From an uncultured Lachnospiraceae bacterium (GTDB taxonomy: Bacteria > Bacillota > Clostridia > Lachnospirales > Lachnospiraceae): a stretch of 64,000 nucleotides of DNA. Shown here piece by piece: positions 1-7,133 of this stretch. Position numbers and translations under genes: made by a program. Position 1 is the first letter of the stretch. Every line of letters starts with the position of its first letter. The stretch covers positions 1-64,000 of the forward strand of contig CAJUJY010000005.1 of the NCBI GenBank assembly GCA_910586555.1, written 5' to 3'. The notes under the pieces are model-generated. The model saw nothing but the letters and a program-made list of their open reading frames with translations. It did not search any database and was not told where the DNA came from.

Positions 1-115
1 ATTTTTTCTTTGAAGCATACAGGTTTTATGCGCCGTTGCGTGAACCCGTCCAAGCGGAAGCGGGTTGCCTGTAGGATTACTTTGGACTTGCCAGGGCATA
101 ATATTTTAGTTTTCA
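1..115 (+). ncRNA. possible 3' part of a structured small RNA
   Basis: This non-coding stretch is more GC-rich than the DNA after it. It holds a clear hairpin (ACCCGTCC-AAGCGGAA-GCGGGT near 45-65) followed by GCCTGTAGG and a GCCAGGGCAT tail that could close a stem with sequence lying left of the window. No ORF of note crosses it. A 6S-like or other housekeeping RNA tail is conceivable, but I cannot assign a family because the 5' half is missing. Confidence 0.25.
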
Positions 116-356
116 TTCTCTGGACTTAATGATATTGATACCATACCGCAAGTGGGTCTTTTGTGGGACATAAAAATTTTTACATGCACATATTCTTTAA
201 AACAAACCACAGATAACTATAAATTATCCGTTATTTGTATTATAGTTTATGAAACGGACGTGTATAATGTTAAAATTATAATGACATAAATGTGAAATAG
301 TATTATAATTTTTATAACAGGTATTCCAGGTAACAGATAAGATAGAAGGGGTTTAA

Positions 357-386
357 ATGGTTACAAGAGAAAAATGGGTTATATGA
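357..386 (+). CDS. 9-codon leader ORF coupled to the sensor kinase
   Basis: A short reading frame (MVTREKWVI) follows a good ribosome binding site (GAAGGGG, 7 nt before the ATG). Its TGA stop overlaps the internal ATGATGG of the downstream kinase, whose own start codons at 374, 383 and 386 have no strong binding site. Translational coupling of the kinase to this leader is an inference. It may equally be a chance ORF. Confidence 0.3.
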   Translation: MVTREKWVI

Positions 387-1687
387 TGGATTTTTTAGAG
401 AATTTTATATATTTTTTTATAGAGAATAGCATAGAAATAATTAAAGTCATAATAATTTTTATTACTTTTTTTGGAATAAAGGCAACATTTACAAGAAAAA
501 GCATAATTTTTAGTTCTATAGTTATAGTTGTATTTTCTATTATGTGGACTTTAGAGAAAGACAATTTTGTTTTATTACTATTGTATATTCTATTTTTAAC
601 ATTAGAAATATATATTTTATTTAGTGAATTTAAATTTAAAGAGTTATTATTAAAAGAAGTCTGGATTATTTTATTTACAAATATTATAGATGCAATGGTG
701 TATAATGCATTTGCTGGCTTTTTTGAATATTTTAGTTATAATAATCCAATTATTACCAGGATTATTTCTTGTTGGATTGTTTTAAGCTTTTTATTTTTTA
801 TAAAATTTTTTGTTGATACAAAAGTGAGATTTTTACATAAAATTTCATCAATATATTACATAATTTATTTAATTACTGGTGTTGCAGATTATTTTTTATT
901 AACATATGTTTTTACTATAATGATTGAGATGGATAAAAAAGCTTTAATTGTTTCAGTCATAGTTTCTGTTAGTATTTTGTTACAATATATTTTAATATTA
1001 TTAATAACAATAGCAAATGAAGGATTAAAGTTCCAGCATTATCTTAACCAAAAATATCTTCGTGTTCAGCAAGAAAATTATGAATATCTTGAATATAGGG
1101 AAGAGGAAACTAAAAAATTCCGTCATGATTATAAAAATCATTTACATTCATTACAAATTTTATGTAAAGGTAAAAGGTATAAAGATGTTGAGAAGTATAT
1201 TGAAGATATTTCTGAAAGATTAAATGGATATAATATGTATATTTCTGTTGGTAATAGTTTTGTAGATGCTATACTTAATTATTATTATCAGAAGATGGAA
1301 AAAAATAATATAAAGTTTTTGGTATCGGGCAAGATGCCCCAAATATGCCATATAGTTATGTTTGATATATGTACTATTATTTCAAATCTTCTTGATAATG
1401 CTCTAGAAGCAGTAGAAAAACTTGATGAAAAAGATAGATGGATAGAATTAACATTCCGCTATGACAATTTAATGATTTATTGTAATGTTATTAATCCATA
1501 TAATGGGGAATTAAAGATAACTAAAAATAAAATACTGTCTATAAAAAATTCTAAAAATCATGGTTATGGAATAGGTAATGTAAAGAAAAGTGTTGAGATA
1601 TATAATGGAAGTATAAATATAAAAACAGAAGAAAGTTTATTTAAGGTTTTAATAGCATTAATGAATAAGGATAGAAAAAGTTTATAA
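374..1687 (+). CDS. GHKL-domain sensor histidine kinase (AgrC/NatK-like)
   Basis: This is a polytopic membrane sensor kinase of the AgrC type, the kind that usually reads a secreted peptide. Residues 1-215 are strongly hydrophobic, with about six or seven membrane segments. A dimerisation helix follows with the phospho-acceptor motif FRHDYKNHLHSL (His251). The GHKL ATPase domain has an N box SNLLDNALEA near 337-346 and a G box HGYGIGNV near 396-403. The start is uncertain: ATG 374, 383 or 386, the last two overlapping the stop of a 9-codon leader. The gene is much more AT-rich than the rest of the window and uses AT-ending codons almost exclusively, suggesting acquisition from elsewhere. A LytTR regulator follows at 2502, the usual partner, but 0.8 kb of repeat and micro-ORF sequence lies between. 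No agrB-like protease gene is present in the window. Confidence 0.85.
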   Translation: MGYMMDFLENFIYFFIENSIEIIKVIIIFITFFGIKATFTRKSIIFSSIVIVVFSIMWTLEKDNFVLLLLYILFLTLEIYILFSEFKFKELLLKEVWIILFTNIIDAMVYNAFAGFFEYFSYNNPIITRIISCWIVLSFLFFIKFFVDTKVRFLHKISSIYYIIYLITGVADYFLLTYVFTIMIEMDKKALIVSVIVSVSILLQYILILLITIANEGLKFQHYLNQKYLRVQQENYEYLEYREEETKKFRHDYKNHLHSLQILCKGKRYKDVEKYIEDISERLNGYNMYISVGNSFVDAILNYYYQKMEKNNIKFLVSGKMPQICHIVMFDICTIISNLLDNALEAVEKLDEKDRWIELTFRYDNLMIYCNVINPYNGELKITKNKILSIKNSKNHGYGIGNVKKSVEIYNGSINIKTEESLFKVLIALMNKDRKSL

Positions 1688-1780
1688 ACTATATAATTAA
1701 AATAAAGTAATACATTTATGTGTTAAAAAAATACGTTTGTGTAAGTTCTATTGAAAAACATATAGATGATATTTATGATA

Positions 1781-1821
1781 ATGGTATCATTCAATTAGGA
1801 GGTGATTGTTAATGATACCAT
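1781..1821 (+). promoter_or_regulatory. hairpin presenting a ribosome binding site in its loop
   Basis: ATGGTATCATT (1781-1791) and AATGATACCAT (1811-1821) are perfect 11-bp inverted repeats. The loop contains AGGAGGTGA, and the start codon of the 20-codon ORF lies in the 3' arm. A second inner pairing, CAAT with ATTG, would narrow the loop further. The arrangement would make translation depend on melting of the stem. It could also be read as an operator-sized palindrome. Confidence 0.55.
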
Positions 1822-1874
1822 ATTCAATATCTGTGTTCGAGATTATTGCAGAACTGTTGTGGGGCAAAAGATAA
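1812..1874 (+). CDS. 20-aa amphipathic micro-peptide
   Basis: The ORF encodes MIPYSISVFEIIAELLWGKR and follows an ideal AGGAGGTGA binding site 6 nt upstream. From residue 5 the sequence reads as an amphipathic helix (hydrophobic I, V, F, I, I, L, L, W with E, E, K, R). The length and pattern resemble phenol-soluble-modulin or delta-toxin peptides, or a type I toxin; there is no cysteine as in AgrD thiolactone precursors. It lies between a GHKL kinase and a LytTR regulator, the usual place for a signal peptide. No homologue is recognised, and function is inference from context only. Confidence 0.45.
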   Translation: MIPYSISVFEIIAELLWGKR

Positions 1875-2085
1875 ACATATTTTCTACAATTTTATGTTGG
1901 TGTATAATTTATAGAATATTAGCTAGTTTTTTGAATAAGAATTTTAATACATTAAAAATTATTTTGTACCCTTTCCGATAAGATTTTATTATTTTTATAA
2001 GATTTTATTATTTTTATTGGAAGCAGTAAGATATGTTTCTTTAGTTTTTATGGTAGTATGTTTATAGTTTATTTCTTTAAATTGG

Positions 2086-2091
2086 TATAAT
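2086..2091 (+). promoter_or_regulatory. -10 element of a short transcription unit
   Basis: TATAAT preceded by AT-rich sequence with only a weak -35. Transcription would begin near 2098 and run into the terminator hairpin at 2152-2190. Confidence 0.35.
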
Positions 2092-2133
2092 AATTGTAAG
2101 TAAGCAAATGGTATTTCTTTTTTGTAACAGAGG

Positions 2134-2196
2134 AGATACATGATGCGCGGAGAAAGTTTACATGTTTTTGTAAACTTTCTTTTCGTTTTATATAAT
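2134..2196 (+). CDS. possible 20-codon leader peptide overlapping a terminator
   Basis: AGAGGAG followed by ATGATGCGC opens a frame of about 20 codons (MMRGESLHVFVN...) that reads straight through an intrinsic terminator hairpin. This geometry is that of a leader peptide or attenuator ahead of the LytTR regulator gene, or simply of a small RNA with a chance ORF. There is no homologue evidence. Confidence 0.2.
2152..2190 (+). terminator. intrinsic terminator
   Basis: GAAAGTTTACA (2152-2162) pairs with TGTAAACTTTC (2169-2179) across a 6-nt loop, followed by a T-rich tail (TTTTCGTTTTA). It ends a short unit whose -10 is at 2086. Confidence 0.7.
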
Positions 2197-2287
2197 ATCT
2201 GATAAAATTAGTTTCATCTTAATGTATATTTATTTCATTTTTCTATGTTTTATCCATGAATTTAAAGTATATTGAGGATTATAAGTC

Positions 2288-2443
2288 AAGCGGATATTCG
2301 CAATCCGCTTCGCTACTTGCTCATAACCTCATAGCTGCTATCGCAGCTTTTCAGTGGGAGCTTGTACTCCCACTGAAACAAGTAAGTCCCTACCCACTTC
2401 TTATGTTTTCGCAACATAGAAGCAGGGGACTTACTTGATGAGG
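2288..2443 (+). repeat. modular hairpin repeat, copy 1
   Basis: The copy is an array of hairpins: AAGCGGAT-ATTCGCA-ATCCGCTT (2288-2310), AGCTGC-tatc-GCAGCT, TCAGTGGGAG-cttgta-CTCCCACTGA (2351-2376), and an outer stem AAGTAAGTCCC (2380-2390) with GGGACTTACTT (2426-2436) enclosing another hairpin. A CCTCAT/ATGAGG pair (2327-2332 and 2438-2443) brackets most of it. Related copies lie at 4280-4435 and 33101-33356. A 60-codon ORF spans it but is an artefact of the palindromes. Confidence 0.75.
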
Positions 2444-2501
2444 TTAAAAAGTAGCAGTAACAGTTGTCCAGTAATAATGCTGGCTGGAAGGAGGGCTGCT
2501 T

Positions 2502-3203
2502 ATGAAAATTGCAGTGGTTGATGATGAAAAGATATGGCTTAGGAAGATAGAAAGGTTTTTATCTTGTTATTATGGAAGTAAAAAAGCAGGGATTGCATGT
2601 TATTTATCAGGCAAAAGTTTTCTTGATGCAGATGAGGAGTTTGATATTGTTTTAATGGATATTGAAATGCCTGTTATGGATGGTTTTGAAGCTATAGAAA
2701 GATATAAAACCAGGTTTCCAGAAACAGTTGTTATAATTCTTACAACTCATGATGAACTTGCCAAAAAAGGTTTTATATTTGAAGCATTCAGGTATATAGA
2801 TAAACCTTCTATGAATACTGAACTTCCAGAGGCTTTAAAAAGTGCAGGCAGGAAACTTAATAGTGGCAGGATATTGACGCTTAAACTTATAAAGGCAAGG
2901 GATATAAATGTAAGGGTAAAGAATATTGTGTATATTGAAACAGTTAAGAGAAATGTAATGGTTCATATAGGACATGATTATTTTACATGTGACCATACAA
3001 TTTCAGATATGGAACAGGAATTGTCAAACGACGGCTTTTACCGTGTCCATAGGTCATATTTAATAAATTTAAGGTGTGTAGACAGTTTTTGCAAAACTGA
3101 TATTAAAATGAACAATGGCGATATGGTTATGTTGAGTACAAGGAAATTTGCCGAATTTAAGAAAAATCTTATGGAATACCGTTATTATCTTGCTAATGGA
3201 TAA
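2502..3203 (+). CDS. LytTR-family response regulator
   Basis: This response regulator has an N-terminal receiver domain (residues 1-120) with acidic pocket DDE at 7-9 and phospho-acceptor Asp53 in VLMDIEMP. The conserved Thr lies in ILTTHD and the Lys in YIDKPS. A LytTR DNA-binding domain occupies about 130-230 (IVYIETVKRNVMVH, FYRVHRSYLINL). The family normally controls secreted-factor or bacteriocin genes together with a GHKL kinase such as the one at 374. The start is supported by GGAGGGCTGCTT upstream of the ATG. A hairpin repeat lies immediately upstream, so the gene probably has its own or a read-through promoter. Target genes are not identifiable here. Confidence 0.88.
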   Translation: MKIAVVDDEKIWLRKIERFLSCYYGSKKAGIACYLSGKSFLDADEEFDIVLMDIEMPVMDGFEAIERYKTRFPETVVIILTTHDELAKKGFIFEAFRYIDKPSMNTELPEALKSAGRKLNSGRILTLKLIKARDINVRVKNIVYIETVKRNVMVHIGHDYFTCDHTISDMEQELSNDGFYRVHRSYLINLRCVDSFCKTDIKMNNGDMVMLSTRKFAEFKKNLMEYRYYLANG

Positions 3204-3351
3204 AAATGGACTGTGTTTATATGGCATTAATAGAAAAACAGGACAGGTACTTTTAAATAAAAATATTAGCTGGTAAAACACAGGCTGTATCTTTATTGAA
3301 AAATGGACTGTCCTGCTTTATATGTTTAATTTACTTTTAATAAATGTATTT

Positions 3352-4216
3352 TTATTTTCTCAGCTTTTCTATGGTTTCAGCAGAAAGACCAGTACCTTGT
3401 ACAATAGTATCTGTTGGCAGGCCTAAAGCGATAAAGCTTTTAGCGATTGCCAGTTTTTCTTCCTTTCTGCCTTCCTTTCTGCCTTCCTTCCTGCCTTCTT
3501 TCCTGCCACGCTGTTCAGCCTCATACATAAACTGGTTATGGTCAAACAGTGCCTTCTGCCGTGCTTCATATTCTATGCGCTTTTGTTTATCCTGGCTTAT
3601 TACCTGTAGCCTGTCATATGCGCTCTGTATATAAACATTCTGTTTTGCAATCATGCCCAGTTCCTCCTTTTCCTCTGCGTTGATGAATTTAGCCCACAGT
3701 TCCAGGTCACCACAGTTCTTGCTTATTTCCTTTGGGAGTTTTGGAAGTTCTATTACATGGAACTCCATTTTATCTGTATATATAAAACTACGTTTGTCCT
3801 CACGTATATGGAAACAGGAATAAAACTCTGTTTCACCTTTAAAAAGGTCAAAGTCAAGTATGCTTATACTTACACACTTTTTAAACACATTATATTTCTG
3901 GCCTTTTTCTATCTGTTCTGTAAACATTTTTGAGGTATAGAAAAGTGAACGGTCTGGCCATACTTCCAGTTCCGAAAGCTGGATTTCTGCATCAATTTCT
4001 GTATTATTGTTTAACAGTATCCTCATATCAATCAAGTATTCCAAGCTTGTCATCTTCATGTATTTTACGCAGGCTGGAATTAAGTATCTGGGTTTCTTTT
4101 ATATCTTCCGGTTTTAAACCCAGTACAGCAGACAAAAAGCCAGTGCGTGCTTTTTCGTCCATCATAATTTCCTTAAAGGCAAAATCAATTTTTGGTTTCA
4201 TTAAAAATTCTGGCAT
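3352..4216 (-). pseudogene. PD-(D/E)XK nuclease family transposase (PDDEXK_2/Rpn-like), frameshifted
   Basis: The gene starts at 4216 behind a good TAAAGGAG site (MPEFLMKPKIDFAFKEIM, the family signature) and reads 62 codons to GILD, where a stop occurs. The next frame resumes at once with MRILLNNNTEIDAEIQ and continues to 3352. The break is a perfect 4-bp tandem duplication (TCAATCAA on the plus strand, 4028-4035). Removing one unit restores a 286-aa protein of normal family length. The family is linked to recombination-dependent transposition (TIGR01784/Rpn). The C-terminus carries four tandem copies of the tetrapeptide GRKE (plus-strand microsatellite near 3470-3510) before a helix-turn-helix-like tail. 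It sits between two hairpin repeat copies. Confidence 0.8.
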
Positions 4217-4227
4217 AGGTTTCTCCT

Positions 4228-4280
4228 TTATTTTCTTATTTTTTCTATAGCTTCAGCAGAAAGGCCAGTGCCTTGTACAG
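4228..4280 (-). pseudogene. 3' remnant of a second PDDEXK_2 transposase copy
   Basis: On the minus strand this fragment reads VQGTGLSAEAIEKIRK-stop, nearly identical to the last residues of the gene at 3352-4216 (VQGTGLSAETIEKLRK). It lies just upstream of that gene's start and is cut off exactly where the hairpin repeat begins (4280). The repeat therefore either inserted into, or recombined with, a second copy. Confidence 0.7.
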
Positions 4281-4435
4281 CGGATATTCGCAATACGCAT
4301 TTCAAGCAACCTTTGGTTGCTGCAAAGCAGGCATTTACTACTTGCCTATTTGCAAACCGGCCTCATTAAGCAAGCCCTGGTAAATCAAACCCACCGCTTA
4401 AGAAGCGTGCCCTTTAAAGGGCTTACTTAATGAGG
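4280..4435 (+). repeat. modular hairpin repeat, copy 2
   Basis: It contains the GCGGAT-ATTCGCA module (4280-4298), a TTCAAGCAACC-ttt-GGTTGCT hairpin, and a unit bounded by 17-bp inverted ends, CCTCATTAAGCAAGCCC (4361-4377) and GGGCTTACTTAATGAGG (4419-4435), one mismatch apart. Inside the unit is a CCGCTTAAGAAGCG-type palindrome. The same modules occur inverted in copy 3 at 33101. Confidence 0.75.
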
Positions 4436-4463
4436 TTAAAATATACTTCCAGTTAAATTACTT

Positions 4464-5432
4464 TTAATAATCCAGCCTTTTAAGGCTTCCTTTATTAAAA
4501 GTATATTCAGGTGTTATAAGAGGGTAGCTGGTTTCTTCTTCATAATACCACGGATCATCTTTATGTGCAGGATTTTTAAGTACGTGAAATTCCTGTGCTG
4601 GCATATATCCTTGTGCAAGTAAAAATGCCTTTTTGCCATTCTGGTTTTTACATACATCTGCTACCATAACAACATGTCCAGGGCTGCCACCTTTTATAAA
4701 AATATCCCCTGTACGTAATTTGCCAAGCTTTATTTTTTTTGACTCCGCTTCCATAGAAAGTGTACTAGAATATGCAAATACCATGCGTAAGTATTTTTTA
4801 AATGTTTTATAGGAATTGTCTTCTGTGGCAGAGTTAGTCCAGCTAGTGCCGCTGGCTGTTACTTGTATACGGGCACCTTTCCTCCATTTACTGTATTCTG
4901 CAAGGAAACCATCAACAAAATGGAACTTTATTCTGTCTTTTTGTCCTGTATGCCAGAAATATTCTGCATAAACCCTCATTACAGAATCGGCGCATTGCTG
5001 CAGGTCTTCATTTTCTATAGGAAGCTTAAATACTGCAATATGTGCGGACTGGTTTCCTTTCTGGCTTCCGTTATAGAGAAGCACAGGTTTTCCATCTTTT
5101 TTCATTTTATAATTTCTTAAAAACCCTGCCAGGCTTTTTTTTCTGGCAGTTATACGTTTATATCCTTTTGGTGTATTAATCCTTGTTTCAAGTGTGTTCC
5201 CGGAGGGGTTAATAATATTATAGTCTTCATTATCCTCTGTTTTTATATTTGTTTTATGGGAATCTTCCACAGGAGCGTTTTTATTTTCTGTAGCTGCCAG
5301 TACTTCTGGTGTTTTTGCAGGGTTTCCTGTATTGTAACTGCCAGTTTTGTTTTTTATATTATATATAATGGCAATGGTAAGGATTAATATAATTATAACA
5401 GAAGATAAAAATTTAAATTTATTAATTTTCAT
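4464..5432 (-). CDS. DUF4846 family exported/membrane-anchored protein
   Basis: The 322-aa protein has an N-terminal hydrophobic segment at about 8-26 (signal anchor or uncleaved signal) and a low-complexity linker to about residue 85. The DUF4846 domain then fills the rest (IAVFKLPIENEDLQQCADSVMRVYAEYFW, FVDGFLAEYSKWRKGARIQV, LRTGDIFIKGGSPGHVVMVADV, AQGYMPAQEFHVL). The GDIFI...GHVVMVAD motif recalls NlpC/P60-type folds with a His after a small-residue loop; enzymatic activity is unproven. It is monocistronic on the minus strand. The start at 5432 is the only one placing the hydrophobic segment at the N-terminus. Confidence 0.8.
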   Translation of the reverse strand: MKINKFKFLSSVIIILILTIAIIYNIKNKTGSYNTGNPAKTPEVLAATENKNAPVEDSHKTNIKTEDNEDYNIINPSGNTLETRINTPKGYKRITARKKSLAGFLRNYKMKKDGKPVLLYNGSQKGNQSAHIAVFKLPIENEDLQQCADSVMRVYAEYFWHTGQKDRIKFHFVDGFLAEYSKWRKGARIQVTASGTSWTNSATEDNSYKTFKKYLRMVFAYSSTLSMEAESKKIKLGKLRTGDIFIKGGSPGHVVMVADVCKNQNGKKAFLLAQGYMPAQEFHVLKNPAHKDDPWYYEEETSYPLITPEYTFNKGSLKRLDY

Positions 5433-5552
5433 ATAGTTTTATGCCTCGTATATTATGGAATTTATATGTAACATTAGTATGTTTTTATTATAATATAATT
5501 TTTTGTAAAAGGCAAAAATTATATTGCAGTCCTGGCTGTTAAGCTGGTATGC

Positions 5553-5992
5553 TTATTTAAGTGACATTACATAAACCTGGCATGGATTGTCTTTATCCCA
5601 TAGCATTGGAAATACCTCAAATTCTTTAAACCCCACATTGCGGTAAAAGAAATTTGTTTTATCATAGTCTTTATATAACCCCATCTGGACTGTTTTAACT
5701 TGCAGGAAGGAATATCCTTTGCAGCCATAACCAGTTTTTTTCCAGTCCCTTGTCTGTGGTATTCTTTTAAGACACCCATAACAGCAATTTCTGCGGTATC
5801 TTTTCCAGTTTCCTTTAAACATATAAATCCAGTTGTTTTATTATTTTCTTTTGCTGCAAGAAATATTTGTCCCCTGCACTCTTTAATGTATTGTTCCCGT
5901 GCTTCTGGGATTTCAAACCAGCCAGACAGTGCCTCAAGTACAAGGCGTGCAGTATCTGTTTTTAACTGTTTGTCTTTAATTTCTTCAATCAT
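5553..5992 (-). pseudogene. GNAT-family N-acetyltransferase, frameshifted
   Basis: The start is ATG at 5992 behind GGAGGAAGAGA. The first frame encodes the N-terminal acetyltransferase core (MIEEIKDKQLKTDTARLVLEALSGWFEIPEAREQYI, then the acetyl-CoA loop VMGVLKEYHRQGTGKKLV). Near 5715-5735 the reading frame must change to continue as GYSFLQVKTVQMGLYKDYDKTNFFY...GFKEFEVFP, the conserved C-terminal half of this subfamily, ending at 5553. The length is two bases off a multiple of three, so one base was lost or two gained. The protein would acetylate a small molecule or amino group; the frameshift makes function doubtful. Confidence 0.72.
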
Positions 5993-6316
5993 TCTCTTCC
6001 TCCAATAAGAAGTAAGCCAGGCTGTATTTGCGATGCAGATTATTATTGACAATATATCACATTTTTTATTACCTGGCAATATTATCTAAATCATTATTCT
6101 TTCTGCATTTGTTAATTATATATTTATATTACCAGTCATGGATTTAAGTAAGCTGGTTTTAATTGTATTATAAAAAATATGTGGCAGGTTTGTAAAATAT
6201 TTTATATTATATTTGCGTTACAGGCGTTTTATGGTATAATGATAAACAGAACATATTGTTCTGGCTTTATAAATCTATTAAACATATATGCGTTTATGCA
6301 TAGAAAGGAAGGAAAA

Positions 6317-6997
6317 ATGAAATACAGGATTGTTGGAAACACAATGCCAGCAGTAGAAGTTGTTTTTGATGCAGCGGGGGAGTCAATGTATACCCAGTCT
6401 GGCGGAATGGCGTGGATGTCTGATGGAATTGAAATGAATACAAATACTAATGGCGGCCTATTTAAAGGTGTAGGAAGAATGTTTGCTGGTGAGTCATTAT
6501 TTATGGCAAACTACACAGCAACAAAACCAGGGGCATCTATAGCATTTGCATCAACTGTTGCAGGTGAAGTTTTACCTGTTAATATAGGTGAAGAGGGTGG
6601 TCTTATCTGCCAGAAAGGTGCTTTCTTATGTGCAGAGCCAGGTGTTAATTTATCTGTTACATTTACTAAGAAGTTTTCAGCCGGCTTTTTTGGCGGCGAA
6701 GGTTTTATTTTGCAGGATATCACAGGAAATGGCATGGTATTTCTGGAAATAGATGGTGATAAAGTTATAAAAGACCTTGCGCCAGGTGAAGTTATAAAGG
6801 TTGATACAGGAAATGTAGTAGGTTTTGGAAAGAGTGTTAAATATGAGATAGAAACTGTAAAGGGACTTAAAAACATTTTCCTTGGTGGTGAAGGTCTTTT
6901 CCTTACAAAACTTACAGGGCCTGGAAGGGTTATATTACAGACACAGAACTTCAATGAATTTGCAGGAAGGATTGCGAAGGTAATTCCTTCAAAATAA
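6317..6997 (+). CDS. AIM24/TIGR00266 family protein
   Basis: The 226-aa beta-rich protein begins MKYRIVGNTMPAVEVVFDAAGESMYTQSGGMAWMSDGIEMNT, the typical opening of the AIM24 (DUF124) family. Repeated glycine motifs follow (KKFSAGFFGGEGFILQDITGNGMVFLEIDG). The start at ATG 6317 follows AAGGAAGG; an in-frame extension to 6179 has no binding site. The family's role is not established in bacteria. It stands alone, with a terminator-like hairpin downstream (7019-7069). Confidence 0.85.
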   Translation: MKYRIVGNTMPAVEVVFDAAGESMYTQSGGMAWMSDGIEMNTNTNGGLFKGVGRMFAGESLFMANYTATKPGASIAFASTVAGEVLPVNIGEEGGLICQKGAFLCAEPGVNLSVTFTKKFSAGFFGGEGFILQDITGNGMVFLEIDGDKVIKDLAPGEVIKVDTGNVVGFGKSVKYEIETVKGLKNIFLGGEGLFLTKLTGPGRVILQTQNFNEFAGRIAKVIPSK

Positions 6998-7018
6998 TAG
7001 TTTTGTCTGGTTTGAAGT

Positions 7019-7069
7019 ATGCCATAGTGTATATTGGTATTAGTTACCATAGATACTATGGCATTTTTA
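7019..7069 (+). terminator. terminator-like hairpin
   Basis: ATGCCATAGT (7019-7028) pairs with ACTATGGCAT (7055-7064), followed by TTTTAA. It lies 20 bp after the AIM24 gene. Confidence 0.55.
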
Positions 7070-7133
7070 ATATAAATATAGCAGGGGCAGATGGAAAATA
7101 ATAAATAAAAACATTACAAAAATGAGGTGGATT

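Noticed and set aside
2256..2438. 60-codon ORF before the LytTR regulator
   Set aside because: It is made of the palindromes of hairpin repeat copy 1, has no ribosome binding site, and similar ORFs are not conserved in the other copies.
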